In this document: piece after piece, positions 7,807 through 16,447 of the stretch
How the letters are laid out: every line of letters starts with the position of its first letter
Position numbering within the stretch: the first letter of the stretch is position 1
Source: Prevotella sp. UBA2739
GTDB lineage: Bacteria > Bacteroidota > Bacteroidia > Bacteroidales > Bacteroidaceae
Length of the DNA: 46,650 bases
NCBI GenBank assembly: GCA_002353525.1
Contig: DEJV01000071.1
Location: 1-46,650 of the forward strand
Direction of reading: 5' to 3'
Position numbers and translations under genes: made by a program
Notes under the pieces: model-generated
Told to the model about the DNA's origin: nothing
Seen by the model: the letters and a program-made list of their open reading frames with translations, nothing else
The model's database searches: none

Positions 7807-9165
7807 TTAAGCCTCAGCTGCCAGGCGCTCCTTGATGGCTTTCGAGTCGGCCTCGTAGCCAGGTTTGTCGAGCAGGGCAAACATATTCTTCTTGTAAGCC
7901 TCAACGCCAGGCTGGTTGAACGGATTCACACCAAGCACATTGCCGCTGATGCCACAACCTATCTCAAAGAAATAGATGAGCTGTCCTAAATAATACTCGT
8001 TGAGTTTCGGCATGGAAATGCGAATATTGGGAACGCCACCGTCGACATGAGCCAGACGGGTACCCAATTCGGCCATCTTGTTCACCTCATCCACACGCTT
8101 ACCGGCAAGGAAGTTCAGTCCGTCAAGGTTCTCCTCATCCTCGGGGAAGAGCAACTGCTTGTTCGGTTCCTCCACGCTGATAACGGTCTCGAAGATCGTG
8201 CGCTCGCCATCCTGAATCCACTGTCCCATAGAGTGCAGGTCGGTAGTGAAGTCGCACGATGCGGGGAAGATGCCTTTCTTGTCTTTACCCTCACTCTCGC
8301 CGTAGAGTTGCTTCCACCACTCGCTCATGAAATGGAGTTTAGGCTGGTAGTTCACCATAATCTCAATCTTCTTGCCACCCTCATGGTAGAGTCCGTTACG
8401 CACAGCGGCATATTGTGCGGCCAAATTCTCCTCGAAGGGAACATCCACTCCACAAGCTTTCTCCATATTCTGTGCACCAGCCACCAGTTGTTTGATGTCG
8501 AAACCGGCACAGGCAATGGGCAGCAGGCCTACCGGGGTGAGCACCGAGAAACGTCCGCCTACATTGTCGGGAATGATGAACGAGGTATAGCCTTCCTTAT
8601 CGGCGCAAGTGCGTGCGGCACCCTTCTTGGCGTCAGTAACGGCCACGATCACCTTCTTGGCCTCTTCTTTTCCGCGCTGAGCCTCGCACTGCTTTTTCAG
8701 CAGACGGAAGGTCAGGGCTGTCTCAGTGGTGGTACCCGACTTAGAGATATTGATAACGCCAAACTTCTTGTCCTTCAGATAAGTGGTCATCTCTGAGAGA
8801 TAGTCCTCTCCGATATTATTGCCGGCAAAAAGAATGGTGGGATTCTTTTTGTCTTGAACCAGCCATGCAAACGAGTTGCCCAAAGCCTCGATGACAGCGC
8901 GTGCGCCCAGATAGCTTCCGCCAATACCGGCTACTACGACCACCTCACAGTTCTCGCGCAGCACATTGGCACAAGCCTGAATCTCGTCGAGGAAAGCCTC
9001 TGTAATGGATGATGGCAGATGCAGCCATCCCAGGAAATCGTTACCAGGGCAGGTACCAGCCTCAAGGGCCTGCTGTGCCTCTTTTATTTTTGGCTCATAA
9101 GCCTTCACTACGCCGTCTTGCAAGAAGCAAGCTGCTTTGGTAATGTCTAGACTAATATTCTTCAT
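7807..9165 (-). CDS. pgi: Glucose-6-phosphate isomerase (452 aa)
   Basis: It interconverts glucose-6-phosphate and fructose-6-phosphate in glycolysis and gluconeogenesis. Visible family segments are VVVAGIGGSYLGARAVIEAL, the phosphate-binding NISKSGTTTET, GGRFSVLTPVGLLP and the C-terminal GVNPFNQPGVEAYK signature. The ATG at 9165 gives the normal length for the short bacterial form. The frame stays open another 159 bases upstream, but that part overlaps the preceding gene and has no family similarity. It sits 43 bases after the cytidylate-kinase-like gene, five bases before the HAD gene and in the same run as gpsA and lysS. Confidence 0.96.
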   Translation of the reverse strand: MKNISLDITKAACFLQDGVVKAYEPKIKEAQQALEAGTCPGNDFLGWLHLPSSITEAFLDEIQACANVLRENCEVVVVAGIGGSYLGARAVIEALGNSFAWLVQDKKNPTILFAGNNIGEDYLSEMTTYLKDKKFGVINISKSGTTTETALTFRLLKKQCEAQRGKEEAKKVIVAVTDAKKGAARTCADKEGYTSFIIPDNVGGRFSVLTPVGLLPIACAGFDIKQLVAGAQNMEKACGVDVPFEENLAAQYAAVRNGLYHEGGKKIEIMVNYQPKLHFMSEWWKQLYGESEGKDKKGIFPASCDFTTDLHSMGQWIQDGERTIFETVISVEEPNKQLLFPEDEENLDGLNFLAGKRVDEVNKMAELGTRLAHVDGGVPNIRISMPKLNEYYLGQLIYFFEIGCGISGNVLGVNPFNQPGVEAYKKNMFALLDKPGYEADSKAIKERLAAEA

Positions 9166-9208
9166 TTGTCTGTGTTTGTAATTAAAGTTTTTAGTTGTTT
9201 GTTTTCGT

Positions 9209-9859
9209 TTATTTGCTCTTGTTGATATAGTCGAGGATGATATCCACTGCATCGTCTTCATCCAAATCGGCCATATTGATGACAAGGTCGTAGTTGCGAG
9301 TGTCGTAGCGCGATGTGCCGGCATACTTTTTTACATAGTTCTCACGCCACTTGTCCACCTTCTTGATGTCGCTCTCAGCCTGACTGCGGCTCAGTCCTTG
9401 TTTTTCCATCACACGCTCGATGCGTTTCTTCATCGGTGCCTGAATGAGGATGCTGATATGGTTGGGATGAGCCTTCAGCACAAAGAAAGCACTGCGTCCG
9501 GCAATCACACACGACTCGGCATAGCCAATCTCTCGGAGCACTTGTGCCTCGGTGTTGAACACGTCGTCGGTAGTGAGCAGTTCGGGCTCATCCTGATTGT
9601 TCACCTTATAATACTGGGCCTTGGCTGTGTCGTAGAAGGGAACGATCTTGCGCTGGAAGTCAGACCACCAGTTGCCCCTGTTGCCTTTCAATCTCTCTAT
9701 TTCCTCTGTCGTGAGATGATATTCAGCCGTAAGAGCCTTGATGACGGCCTTATCGTAGAATTGAACACCCAGGCGCTGGGCCAGTTTCTCACCCACCGTG
9801 CGGCCACCCGAGCCGAGCTCACGGTTAATGGTAATGACGAATTGCTCTGTCTTTTTCAT
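9209..9859 (-). CDS. Cytidylate kinase-like family protein (216 aa)
   Basis: The N-terminus, ITINRELGSGGRTVGEKLAQRLG, is the modified P-loop of the cytidylate kinase-like family (PF13189), with RELGSGG in place of a classical GxxGxGKS. The family adopts the nucleoside monophosphate kinase fold; the middle of the protein holds CVIAGRSAFFVL and a lid-like region with EKQGLSRSQAESDIKKVDKWRENY. A true CMP kinase is encoded elsewhere in this window (37453-38142), so this paralogue probably has another phosphoryl-transfer role, not established. It lies between gpsA (46-base gap) and pgi (43-base gap). Confidence 0.85.
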   Translation of the reverse strand: MKKTEQFVITINRELGSGGRTVGEKLAQRLGVQFYDKAVIKALTAEYHLTTEEIERLKGNRGNWWSDFQRKIVPFYDTAKAQYYKVNNQDEPELLTTDDVFNTEAQVLREIGYAESCVIAGRSAFFVLKAHPNHISILIQAPMKKRIERVMEKQGLSRSQAESDIKKVDKWRENYVKKYAGTSRYDTRNYDLVINMADLDEDDAVDIILDYINKSK

Positions 9860-9904
9860 AATTCATTATTTTATTTAGGTCATATATATACTTCTTTGTT
9901 CTCC

Positions 9905-10900
9905 TCATCTGAACGAGTCGGTCAGCAGCTTGATTTCTATTTGCGGCGAGATGCGCTCGTACAGGATGTTGTACACCGCATCGAGAATGGGCATGTTCAC
10001 ATGCATGTGGCGGTTGATCTCCTTCATGCACTTCGTGCCGAAATAACCTTCGGCAATCATCTCCATCTCTATCTGGGCCGACTTCACTGAATAGCCCTTG
10101 CCTATCATCGTGCCAAAGGTACGGTTGCGCGAGAAGTTCGAATAGCCCGTCACCAGCAGGTCGCCAATGTAGACACTATCGTAGACGCTGCGCTCGATGG
10201 GATGGATGGCCTGGAGGAATCGCGACATCTCCTGCACGGCGTTCGACATCAGCACCGCCTGGAAATTGTCGCCATACTTCAGTCCCGAGCAGATGCCCGC
10301 TGCAATGGCATAGACATTCTTCAGCACGCTGGAATACTCAATGCCTATCACGTCGAAACTCGTTTTTGTCTTGATATACTCGCTCGACAGCACTTCGGTG
10401 AACGCCTTTGCCTTTTCCTGGTCGGAGCAACCCACGGTGAGATAACTCAGTCGCTCAAGGGCCACTTCCTCTGCATGACTAGGTCCGCCGATGCAGGCCA
10501 GATTGTCGTAAGGCACATCATACACCTGATGGAAATACTCTGAGCACGACAGGTTCTCGTCGGGCACAATGCCCTTGATGGCCGTTACCACGAACTTGTC
10601 GCGTATGCGGGTTTTCAGCTTGCGCAGATGGTTTTTCAGATAAGGCGACGGGGTGACAAACACGAGCGTGTCGTAAGCCTCGACAATCTTGTTAATGTCG
10701 CTAGAGAATGATATCTCGTCCATATCAAACCGCACACTGGTGAGATAGGCCGGATTGTGACCCATGCGCTTGAAATCGTCTATTCGGTCGTCACGACGCA
10801 TATACCAACCAATGTGGTGAGTGTGCCCCACAACAATCTTGGCAATGGCCGTCGCCCAACTTCCGCCGCCAATGATAGCTATTTTTCCGCAGTCAAACAT
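9905..10900 (-). CDS. gpsA: NAD(P)H-dependent glycerol-3-phosphate dehydrogenase (331 aa)
   Basis: It reduces dihydroxyacetone phosphate to sn-glycerol-3-phosphate, the first committed precursor of phospholipids. The N-terminal Rossmann motif is IAIIGGGSWATAIAKI. Further family segments are VFVTPSPYLKNHL, VTAIKGIVPDENL, the catalytic Lys region LKNVYAIAAGICSGLKYGDN, and the C-terminal GYFGTKCMKEINRH. Length is normal. It lies 65 bases after lysS, and a 10-bp hairpin sits in that gap, so lysS read-through into gpsA may be partial. Confidence 0.95.
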   Translation of the reverse strand: MFDCGKIAIIGGGSWATAIAKIVVGHTHHIGWYMRRDDRIDDFKRMGHNPAYLTSVRFDMDEISFSSDINKIVEAYDTLVFVTPSPYLKNHLRKLKTRIRDKFVVTAIKGIVPDENLSCSEYFHQVYDVPYDNLACIGGPSHAEEVALERLSYLTVGCSDQEKAKAFTEVLSSEYIKTKTSFDVIGIEYSSVLKNVYAIAAGICSGLKYGDNFQAVLMSNAVQEMSRFLQAIHPIERSVYDSVYIGDLLVTGYSNFSRNRTFGTMIGKGYSVKSAQIEMEMIAEGYFGTKCMKEINRHMHVNMPILDAVYNILYERISPQIEIKLLTDSFR

Positions 10901-10931
10901 TCTATTTTGCTTTTAACAGCCTCAACCGTAG

Positions 10932-10956
10932 AGCTATAGCCAAGTTGGCTATAGCT
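10932..10956. terminator. Hairpin between lysS and gpsA
   Basis: Perfect 10-bp stem AGCTATAGCC / GGCTATAGCT with a 5-nt loop, just after the lysS stop on the minus strand. No T-run follows, so it is more likely a processing or partial-termination element than a full terminator. Confidence 0.45.
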
Positions 10957-10965
10957 TACGAATCA

Positions 10966-12741
10966 TTATTCCTTCGACTTGTCAATCCACTGCTGCACAT
11001 CAGCCACACTGGGTTTCTGCATGTCCAGCTTATATTTCTTCACAATGTCGCCAATCTTCTGCTGCAATCCTTGCGCTTTCTCGTCGCGGATGTTCTGCAC
11101 CAGATTGAAACCGGCCTTGCGCAACACGGGCACCCACTCTTCGGCTACGCCAACGGCAGCCCACTCCTGTACGGTGCTCTGCGGTGCTTTCTTCTCGGGT
11201 TTCATCTGCGGGAAGAACAGCACTTCCTGGATGAATGTCTTACCCGTCATGAGCATCACCAAACGGTCGATGCCAATGCCGATACCGCTGGTGGGCGGCA
11301 TGCCATACTGCAAGGCGCGCAAGAAGTCGTGGTCGATAATCATGGCCTCGTCATCGCCCTTGTCGGCCAGTCGCATCTGCTCTACGAAACGCTCCTCCTG
11401 GTCGATGGGGTCGTTGAGCTCGGAGTAGGCATTGGCCAGCTCCTTACCGTTGACCATCAACTCGAAGCGCTCGGTCAGTCCGGGCTTCGAACGGTGCATC
11501 TTCGTCAGTGGTGACATCTCTACCGGATAGTCGGTGATGAAGGTGGGCTGAATGAAAGTGCCCTCACAGAACTCGCCGAACAATTCGTCAATCAGCTTGC
11601 CCTTGCCCATGGTCTCGTCCACGTCCATGCCTTTCTCCTTGCAGAACGCACGTATCTCCTCCTCTGTCTTTCCGTCGCAGTCGAAACCGGTTTTCTCTTT
11701 GATGGCATCGAGGATGGGCAACCGGCGATAAGGCGCCTTGAACGAGATAATCTGTCCGTCCACCTCACGCTCTGGCTTACCGTTCACGGCCGTGCAGATT
11801 GTCTCCAGCAACTTCTCTGTGAACGACATCATCCAATTGTAGTCCTTATACTGCACATACAGCTCCATGCAGGTGAACTCGGGATTGTGGTTGCGGTCCA
11901 TACCCTCATTGCGGAAGTTCTTGCCAATCTCGTATACGCCCTCGAATCCGCCAACGATGAGTCGCTTCAGATAAAGCTCTGTGGCAATGCGCATATACAT
12001 GTCTTGGTCGAGCGCATTGAAGTGGGTAATGAACGGGCGTGCCGAGGCTCCGCCGGCAATCATCTGCAGGGTGGGTGTCTCCACCTCGGTATAGCCGGCC
12101 TCATCGAGCACGCGGCGCATGGTGCGCAGCACGGTGGCGCGCTGCAGGAATGTGTCTTTCACACCGTCGTTCACCACCAGGTCAACATAGCGCTGGCGAT
12201 AGCGGAGCTCGGGGTCGTCGAACTTGTCGTAGGCCACACCATCCTTATATTTCACGATGGGCAGCGGCTTGAGCGACTTCGACAGGAGCGTCAGCTCTTT
12301 GGCATGCACCGACAACTCGCCGGTCTGTGTGCGGAACACGAAACCACGAACACCCACGAAGTCACCAATGTCCATCAGTTTCTTGAACACCACATTATAC
12401 ATATCCTTGTTCTCTTCCGGGCAGATGTCATCACGGGTGATATACACCTGAATGCGGCCCTTCGAGTCTTGAATCTCGGCAAACGAAGCCTTTCCCATCA
12501 CGCGGCGGCTCATCATGCGGCCGGCGATTGTCACCTGCGGGAGATTCTCGGCAGCAATGGGCTCTTCGCCCTCGGGAGCATCTACGACCCACTCGCCACT
12601 CTCCACTTTCTGTTTTATCTCGGTGCTGAAAGCATTCGTTGCATACTCGGCTGCTGGATATGGGTCAATGCCCAACTGACGCAGCTGCTGCAGACTCTCA
12701 CGTCTGCCTATTTCCTGTTCACTCAGTTCTAGTACGTTCAT
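10966..12741 (-). CDS. lysS: Lysine--tRNA ligase, class II (591 aa)
   Basis: It charges tRNA-Lys in the cytoplasm. The N-terminal OB-fold anticodon-binding domain contains VTIAGRMMSRRVMGKASFAEIQD. The class II core follows: motif 1 around RRVLDEAGYTEVETP, motif 2 FRNEGMDRNHNPEFTCMELY, and motif 3 GIGIGIDRLVMLMTG. A C-terminal extension of about 80 residues after PQMKPEK carries a helical domain (VAEEWVPVLRKAGFNLVQNIRDEKAQGL...), a feature I recall as common in Bacteroidota LysS, so the length is not abnormal. A TATCTTTG box lies at 12777-12770, giving a leader of about 25-30 nt; its -33 region is weak. Confidence 0.97.
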   Translation of the reverse strand: MNVLELSEQEIGRRESLQQLRQLGIDPYPAAEYATNAFSTEIKQKVESGEWVVDAPEGEEPIAAENLPQVTIAGRMMSRRVMGKASFAEIQDSKGRIQVYITRDDICPEENKDMYNVVFKKLMDIGDFVGVRGFVFRTQTGELSVHAKELTLLSKSLKPLPIVKYKDGVAYDKFDDPELRYRQRYVDLVVNDGVKDTFLQRATVLRTMRRVLDEAGYTEVETPTLQMIAGGASARPFITHFNALDQDMYMRIATELYLKRLIVGGFEGVYEIGKNFRNEGMDRNHNPEFTCMELYVQYKDYNWMMSFTEKLLETICTAVNGKPEREVDGQIISFKAPYRRLPILDAIKEKTGFDCDGKTEEEIRAFCKEKGMDVDETMGKGKLIDELFGEFCEGTFIQPTFITDYPVEMSPLTKMHRSKPGLTERFELMVNGKELANAYSELNDPIDQEERFVEQMRLADKGDDEAMIIDHDFLRALQYGMPPTSGIGIGIDRLVMLMTGKTFIQEVLFFPQMKPEKKAPQSTVQEWAAVGVAEEWVPVLRKAGFNLVQNIRDEKAQGLQQKIGDIVKKYKLDMQKPSVADVQQWIDKSKE

Positions 12742-12769
12742 TTCGTTTTTTAATTTGCGATATTTTGGG

Positions 12770-12777
12770 CAAAGATA
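12770..12777 (-). promoter_or_regulatory. lysS -7 box
   Basis: TATCTTTG on the minus strand, 28 bases before the lysS ATG. No clear TTTG lies at 19-20 bp upstream. It probably drives the lysS-gpsA run. Confidence 0.5.
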
Positions 12778-12886
12778 CGAAAAATTTGGGGAAGTGAGAA
12801 AAATTTGCTCACGTTTCTTTGCTTTTATCGTTTTTTTTCTGCGAGTTTGGTTTTCTTAACAGCTATTACGAAAAGAACCTTTTCGT

Positions 12887-15133
12887 TTATTCTTCCTCTA
12901 TTTTCTTGCGCAGTGCCTCTATCTTCCTGTCTATCTCAGCTTTCATCTCTGCGAGTTTTTCCAATTCTTGCTGATACTCTCTATGCCTTTCCTTTTTCGA
13001 AGAAGAAGAGGTGATGTTTATCATGGAATCTGAATTATCCTTGAGACCAAGCTTCTTGATACGCGATGAAATCCCACCGGTATTCCTGCTCATCAGCGAT
13101 GCTATTTCCGACGTACTTAATCCCTGTCTGTAATAATCTGTCAGTTTCTTGTCTTCCTCATCATCCCACCTGGCATACGCATTAGCATGGAGTTGCTTCT
13201 GCCTCTCCATGTAAGAAGACGGCTCCGAAGGTTTGAACGAAGGCATAGCATCAGGGAATGGCAAAGGCTCAGAGAATGGTGTGGCTTCAGGGAAAGGCAG
13301 ATCGGCATGCTCACCTGCATACTGTTTGATTGCCTCAATGAACGGCTTACCATATGTCATTGCCTTGTATTCGCCAAAACCAAACACATCGGCCAAAGCT
13401 TCTAATGTAGTGGGACGCTTTAATACCAAGTCTTGCAATGACTTGTCGGACATAACTATGAAAGCAGGTTTGCCAATTTCAGCGGCCATTTGTCTGCGCA
13501 CTTCTCGCAGACGACTATACAGGTCGTTAGATTGTCCTTGACCGATAGAAGCCTTTTCTGTCTCCCAATCCTCCTTTTGTCTCTTTCTACGTGGTTTCGC
13601 TACAAATTCCTCACGGCTGATAACAGCTAATTGCACATCGCGTTTTCCATAGAGCACTTCCTTACCCAATGGCGTGATGTGCAGATGTCTGTCTTCATTA
13701 TAGGCTATCTCAAAGAACCCCATCTGTAACATTTGCAACAAATAGTCGTGCCAGTCTCTGGCAGAAATATCACGCCCTGCGCCAAAGGTCTTTATCTCGT
13801 TATATTTGTTGCTGATAACATCGGGCGACATCGTTCCGCGCAGGATGTCAACCATCAGTGTAAAACCAATCTTCTCGCTAGTGCGGACAATAGCCGAGAG
13901 TGCTTTCTGCACGATTGTCGTGCCATCAAACATTTGTGGCGGTGTATGACATACGTCACAGTTGCCACAATTCTTCTCGCTAATCTCCCCGAAATAGTTC
14001 AGCAATATGCGACGACGGCACACCTGTGCCTCGGCATATTCCTGCATACGCTGCAACTTGTCGAGATTGATTTCCTGCTGCCCGCTTTCATCAGCAAACT
14101 TACGCAGCGTAATAATGTCTTGCAGGTTATAAAACAACACCGTCTCGCATGGCAGGCCATCACGTCCTCCACGCCCTATTTCCTGATAGAAACTCTCGAT
14201 GCTCTTTGGTAGATTATAGTGAACCACAAAGCGCACATTACTCTTATCAATGCCCATGCCAAAAGCAATCGTTGCACATATTACTTGAACCCTGTCATTC
14301 TGAAAGTCATCCTGCACCTGACTACGCTCCGAATTAGGCAATCCGGCATGATATACCCCTGCTGAGAACCCGTCCTGCCTCAACTTTGCAGCCAACGTCT
14401 CTGTGGTCTTACGTGCCAGGCAATATATGATGCCACTCTCTTGCGGATGACGGCGTATCAGTTCCTCTATGGAGCGCAGCTTATCTTTTGCCGAGTAGCC
14501 ACGCTTCACGTCAAGACTCAGGTTCGGACGGTCAAAGCTACTTATATACATCTTCGCATCCTTGATGTTCAGCTGCGCCAGAATATCCTCTTTTGTAATT
14601 TTGTCGGCAGTAGCTGTCAAAGCCATAATCGGCACATGCGGGAACAGTTGCTTCAACTGTCCTAACTGCGTATATTCCGGTCGGAAGTCATGTCCCCAAC
14701 CCGATATGCAGTGAGCCTCGTCAATGGCAAACAGTGACACTTGTGCATTCTGCAATATTGAAAGCACGCCGCCTACCAACCGTTCCGGCGAAATATACAG
14801 CATCTTCAGTTTCCCATCAATGCAGCGATTGATGATGTCACGGTTATACGCCTCATCGTTGCTGCTGTTCAGTGCCTCCGCAGCAATGCCGGCCATCCGC
14901 AAGCCTTCAACCTGGTCTTTCATCAGCGAGATAAGTGGCGAGACAATGACAGCCATTCCATCCATCAGCAAGGCCGACATCTGAAAGCACAACGACTTAC
15001 CTCCGCCTGTAGGCATCAGCACCAGCGAATCGTTACCCTCTATGGTGTGCATGATGATTTCCTCCTGCAAAGGCCGGAACTCATCATAGCCGTAGTAGGT
15101 CTTTAATACTTGCTTTATATAATCTATTTTCAT
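12887..15133 (-). CDS. recQ: RecQ-family ATP-dependent DNA helicase with C-terminal HTH extension (748 aa)
   Basis: It is a 3'-5' superfamily 2 helicase acting in recombination and fork repair. Walker A PTGGGKS is at residues 41-47 and DEAH at 138-141. Helicase motif VI is QEIGRGGRDGLPCE. A Zn-binding Cys cluster (CRRRILLNYFGE...NCGNCDVC) comes near 380-410, then an RQC region and an HRDC domain near 540-610. The tail is unusual: about residues 650-700 form a Myb/SANT-like or helix-turn-helix segment (ARWDDEEDKKLTDYY...STSEIASLMSRNTGGISSRIKKLGL), followed by a Ser-rich linker and a charged coiled coil to the end. The tail could add DNA or partner specificity. The gene is adjacent to a decayed RhuM locus. 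Confidence 0.93.
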   Translation of the reverse strand: MKIDYIKQVLKTYYGYDEFRPLQEEIIMHTIEGNDSLVLMPTGGGKSLCFQMSALLMDGMAVIVSPLISLMKDQVEGLRMAGIAAEALNSSNDEAYNRDIINRCIDGKLKMLYISPERLVGGVLSILQNAQVSLFAIDEAHCISGWGHDFRPEYTQLGQLKQLFPHVPIMALTATADKITKEDILAQLNIKDAKMYISSFDRPNLSLDVKRGYSAKDKLRSIEELIRRHPQESGIIYCLARKTTETLAAKLRQDGFSAGVYHAGLPNSERSQVQDDFQNDRVQVICATIAFGMGIDKSNVRFVVHYNLPKSIESFYQEIGRGGRDGLPCETVLFYNLQDIITLRKFADESGQQEINLDKLQRMQEYAEAQVCRRRILLNYFGEISEKNCGNCDVCHTPPQMFDGTTIVQKALSAIVRTSEKIGFTLMVDILRGTMSPDVISNKYNEIKTFGAGRDISARDWHDYLLQMLQMGFFEIAYNEDRHLHITPLGKEVLYGKRDVQLAVISREEFVAKPRRKRQKEDWETEKASIGQGQSNDLYSRLREVRRQMAAEIGKPAFIVMSDKSLQDLVLKRPTTLEALADVFGFGEYKAMTYGKPFIEAIKQYAGEHADLPFPEATPFSEPLPFPDAMPSFKPSEPSSYMERQKQLHANAYARWDDEEDKKLTDYYRQGLSTSEIASLMSRNTGGISSRIKKLGLKDNSDSMINITSSSSKKERHREYQQELEKLAEMKAEIDRKIEALRKKIEEE

Positions 15134-15175
15134 GATAATAAAAATCCCAGTTGTATTTTTTCACTATATCATTAC

Positions 15176-15256
15176 TTATTGTTCGTATTCCTCTTTAGTT
15201 ATAAATGTATTAGGATCCATCATTTTCATATCTTCGTATGTATACCCGTAAAGGTG
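15176..15256 (-). pseudogene. 3' remnant of an unidentified gene
   Basis: In a frame different from the RhuM gene that runs into it, 26 protein-like codons end in a stop at 15176. They read GYTYEDMKMMDPNTFITKEE and then YEQ at the end. The composition and the clean stop suggest the true C-terminus of some gene whose body is missing. No start codon and no family are assignable. It abuts the point where RhuM similarity ends, which marks a deletion or recombination junction at about 15255-15262. Confidence 0.5.
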
Positions 15257-15915
15257 TTAGACACGTAGGTTAAGGTAAGTCCCATAAAGTCTTTGGCAGC
15301 ATTGGCCCGGTCGTAGATAATCTCTGCCGCTGTATGCCCATGCACGGCATAATGCATTTTGTTTTGGACAGTAGCAAAAAACTGTTTGGTGATTTCTACC
15401 CGAGGGTCGTAATCAATGCTAAGGGCATAGATTTCCAACACCTTGCGATAGAATATTTTCTCTGATGAGCGAATATCTCGAATACGGGCCAGCAATTCAT
15501 CGAAATAATTTCCCCGCCCCGCATTCTTCAGCAGTTCGTCATTTAGCACAAACCCTTTCTTGATATACTCTTTCAGCACCATCGTAGCCCACTGGCGGAA
15601 CTGTACGCCACGATAAGAGTTGACGCGATAGCCCACGCTGATAATCATATCGAGATTGTAGAACGCAAGGTTTCTTTCAACTTTACGCTTACCTTCCGTC
15701 TGAACTGTTGCAAAAAACGCAACAGTTGAATCTACATACAATTCTCCCGTCTCAAAAACATTCTTGATATGCCGTGAGATAGTAGACTTATTGCGCTGGA
15801 ACAATTCTGCCATTTGGTCTAATGTCAACCATACGGTTTCATCATGTAGTGTAACTTCTATCTTCGACTCTCCATCGGGAGTGGTGTATAATATGATACT
15901 TCCTTTATTGTCCAT
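15226..15915 (-). pseudogene. rhuM: Truncated RhuM-family virulence/defence-associated protein (229 aa)
   Basis: The N-terminal two thirds match RhuM-family proteins: VWLTLDQMAELFQRNKSTISRHI (a helix-turn-helix-like segment), AFYNLDMIISVGYRVNS, RGVQFRQWATMVLKEYI and AAEIIYDRANAAKDFMGLT. Full-length members are typically about 330 residues. Similarity here stops at MGLT (near residue 213), and a short unrelated tail leads to a stop. The missing third is not found downstream. The gene probably decayed by deletion, although the remaining product could still be made. It starts four bases after a 27-codon remnant ORF. RhuM genes are often found near restriction-modification systems, which fits a residual defence island. 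Confidence 0.8.
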
Positions 15916-15919
15916 AGTC

Positions 15920-16003
15920 TTACATGTTAAACAAGTTTTTGATAGTACAATCCTCAGATGCCAACCACTCGTTACGTTTCTTTTCTATCAGTTTGTAAAA
16001 CAT
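15920..16003 (-). pseudogene. 27-aa 5' remnant, possibly of a DEAD/DEAH-type helicase gene
   Basis: ATG at 16003 opens a 27-codon ORF beginning MFYKLIEKKRNEWLASEDC and ending in TAA at 15920, four bases before the RhuM start. It reads like the N-terminus of the large Bacteroidota helicase/restriction proteins that begin with a similar KKRNEWL...DCTIKNL segment; this is from memory and not verified. A TATCTTTG box (16072-16065) lies upstream. It may be a gene remnant or a translated leader that couples to RhuM. Confidence 0.45.
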
Positions 16004-16236
16004 AATTCTATCCTTGGGGATAATATTCTGTTTACATCTTCCCTGCTAAATGCAATTAACGCTACAAAGATAGTAATTATTTATCATTTTAAGGCTTTAT
16101 CCTTGATAACAATCCTCATTATTATGTTTTTTTTAAGAGTTCTTTACCACTGGTCTACGTCTCAAAAAGGGTAAAAAGGTACTGAATAAATAGGAAAAAG
16201 CTACTAGCCAGCCTGGAGAAAAGTACTATGGATTTT

Positions 16237-16319
16237 GTTTTTGCGCTAAAAACACGCCATTTCTGTGACAGAAACATGCCGTTTTCATTATAGAAACACG
16301 ATGTTTTCATCATAGAAAC
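16237..16319. repeat. 22-bp pitch palindromic tandem array (array 2, GTTTCTAT-n-ATAGAAAC type)
   Basis: Four 17-bp dyads start at 16237, 16259, 16281 and 16303, exactly 22 bp apart with 5-bp linkers. Unit 1 is GTTTTTgcgctAAAAAC and unit 2 is ATTTCTGTgACAGAAAC, each symmetric through different paired bases. Units 3 and 4 are GTTTTCAT-n-ATAGAAAC with imperfect arms. The same unit type recurs at 46418-46500. Confidence 0.93.
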
Positions 16320-16408
16320 GACACACATAGATGCACAAAGCATGTTTCACTATTCAATGGGAATGGCGAAAAAGACACGAAAACGTAACTAAAATTAAAT
16401 GTTTTTAT

Positions 16409-16439
16409 TTTGTAATACGGGTAAATTGCACTAACTTTG
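16409..16439 (+). promoter_or_regulatory. Flippase-gene promoter with very short leader
   Basis: TTTG (16409-16412), 19 bp, TAACTTTG (16432-16439), then only 8 bases to the ATG at 16448. This predicts an almost leaderless mRNA. Confidence 0.8.
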
Positions 16440-16447
16440 CATTTTGT

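Larger units (their letters stand above)
16004..16447. other. Divergent intergenic region with 22-bp array
   Basis: Between the RhuM locus (minus) and the flippase gene (plus). It holds a minus-strand TATCTTTG box at 16072-16065 without a clear -33 element, the four-unit 22-bp palindromic array at 16237-16319, and the plus-strand flippase promoter at 16409-16439. The rest is AT-rich with no gene seen. Confidence 0.7.
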
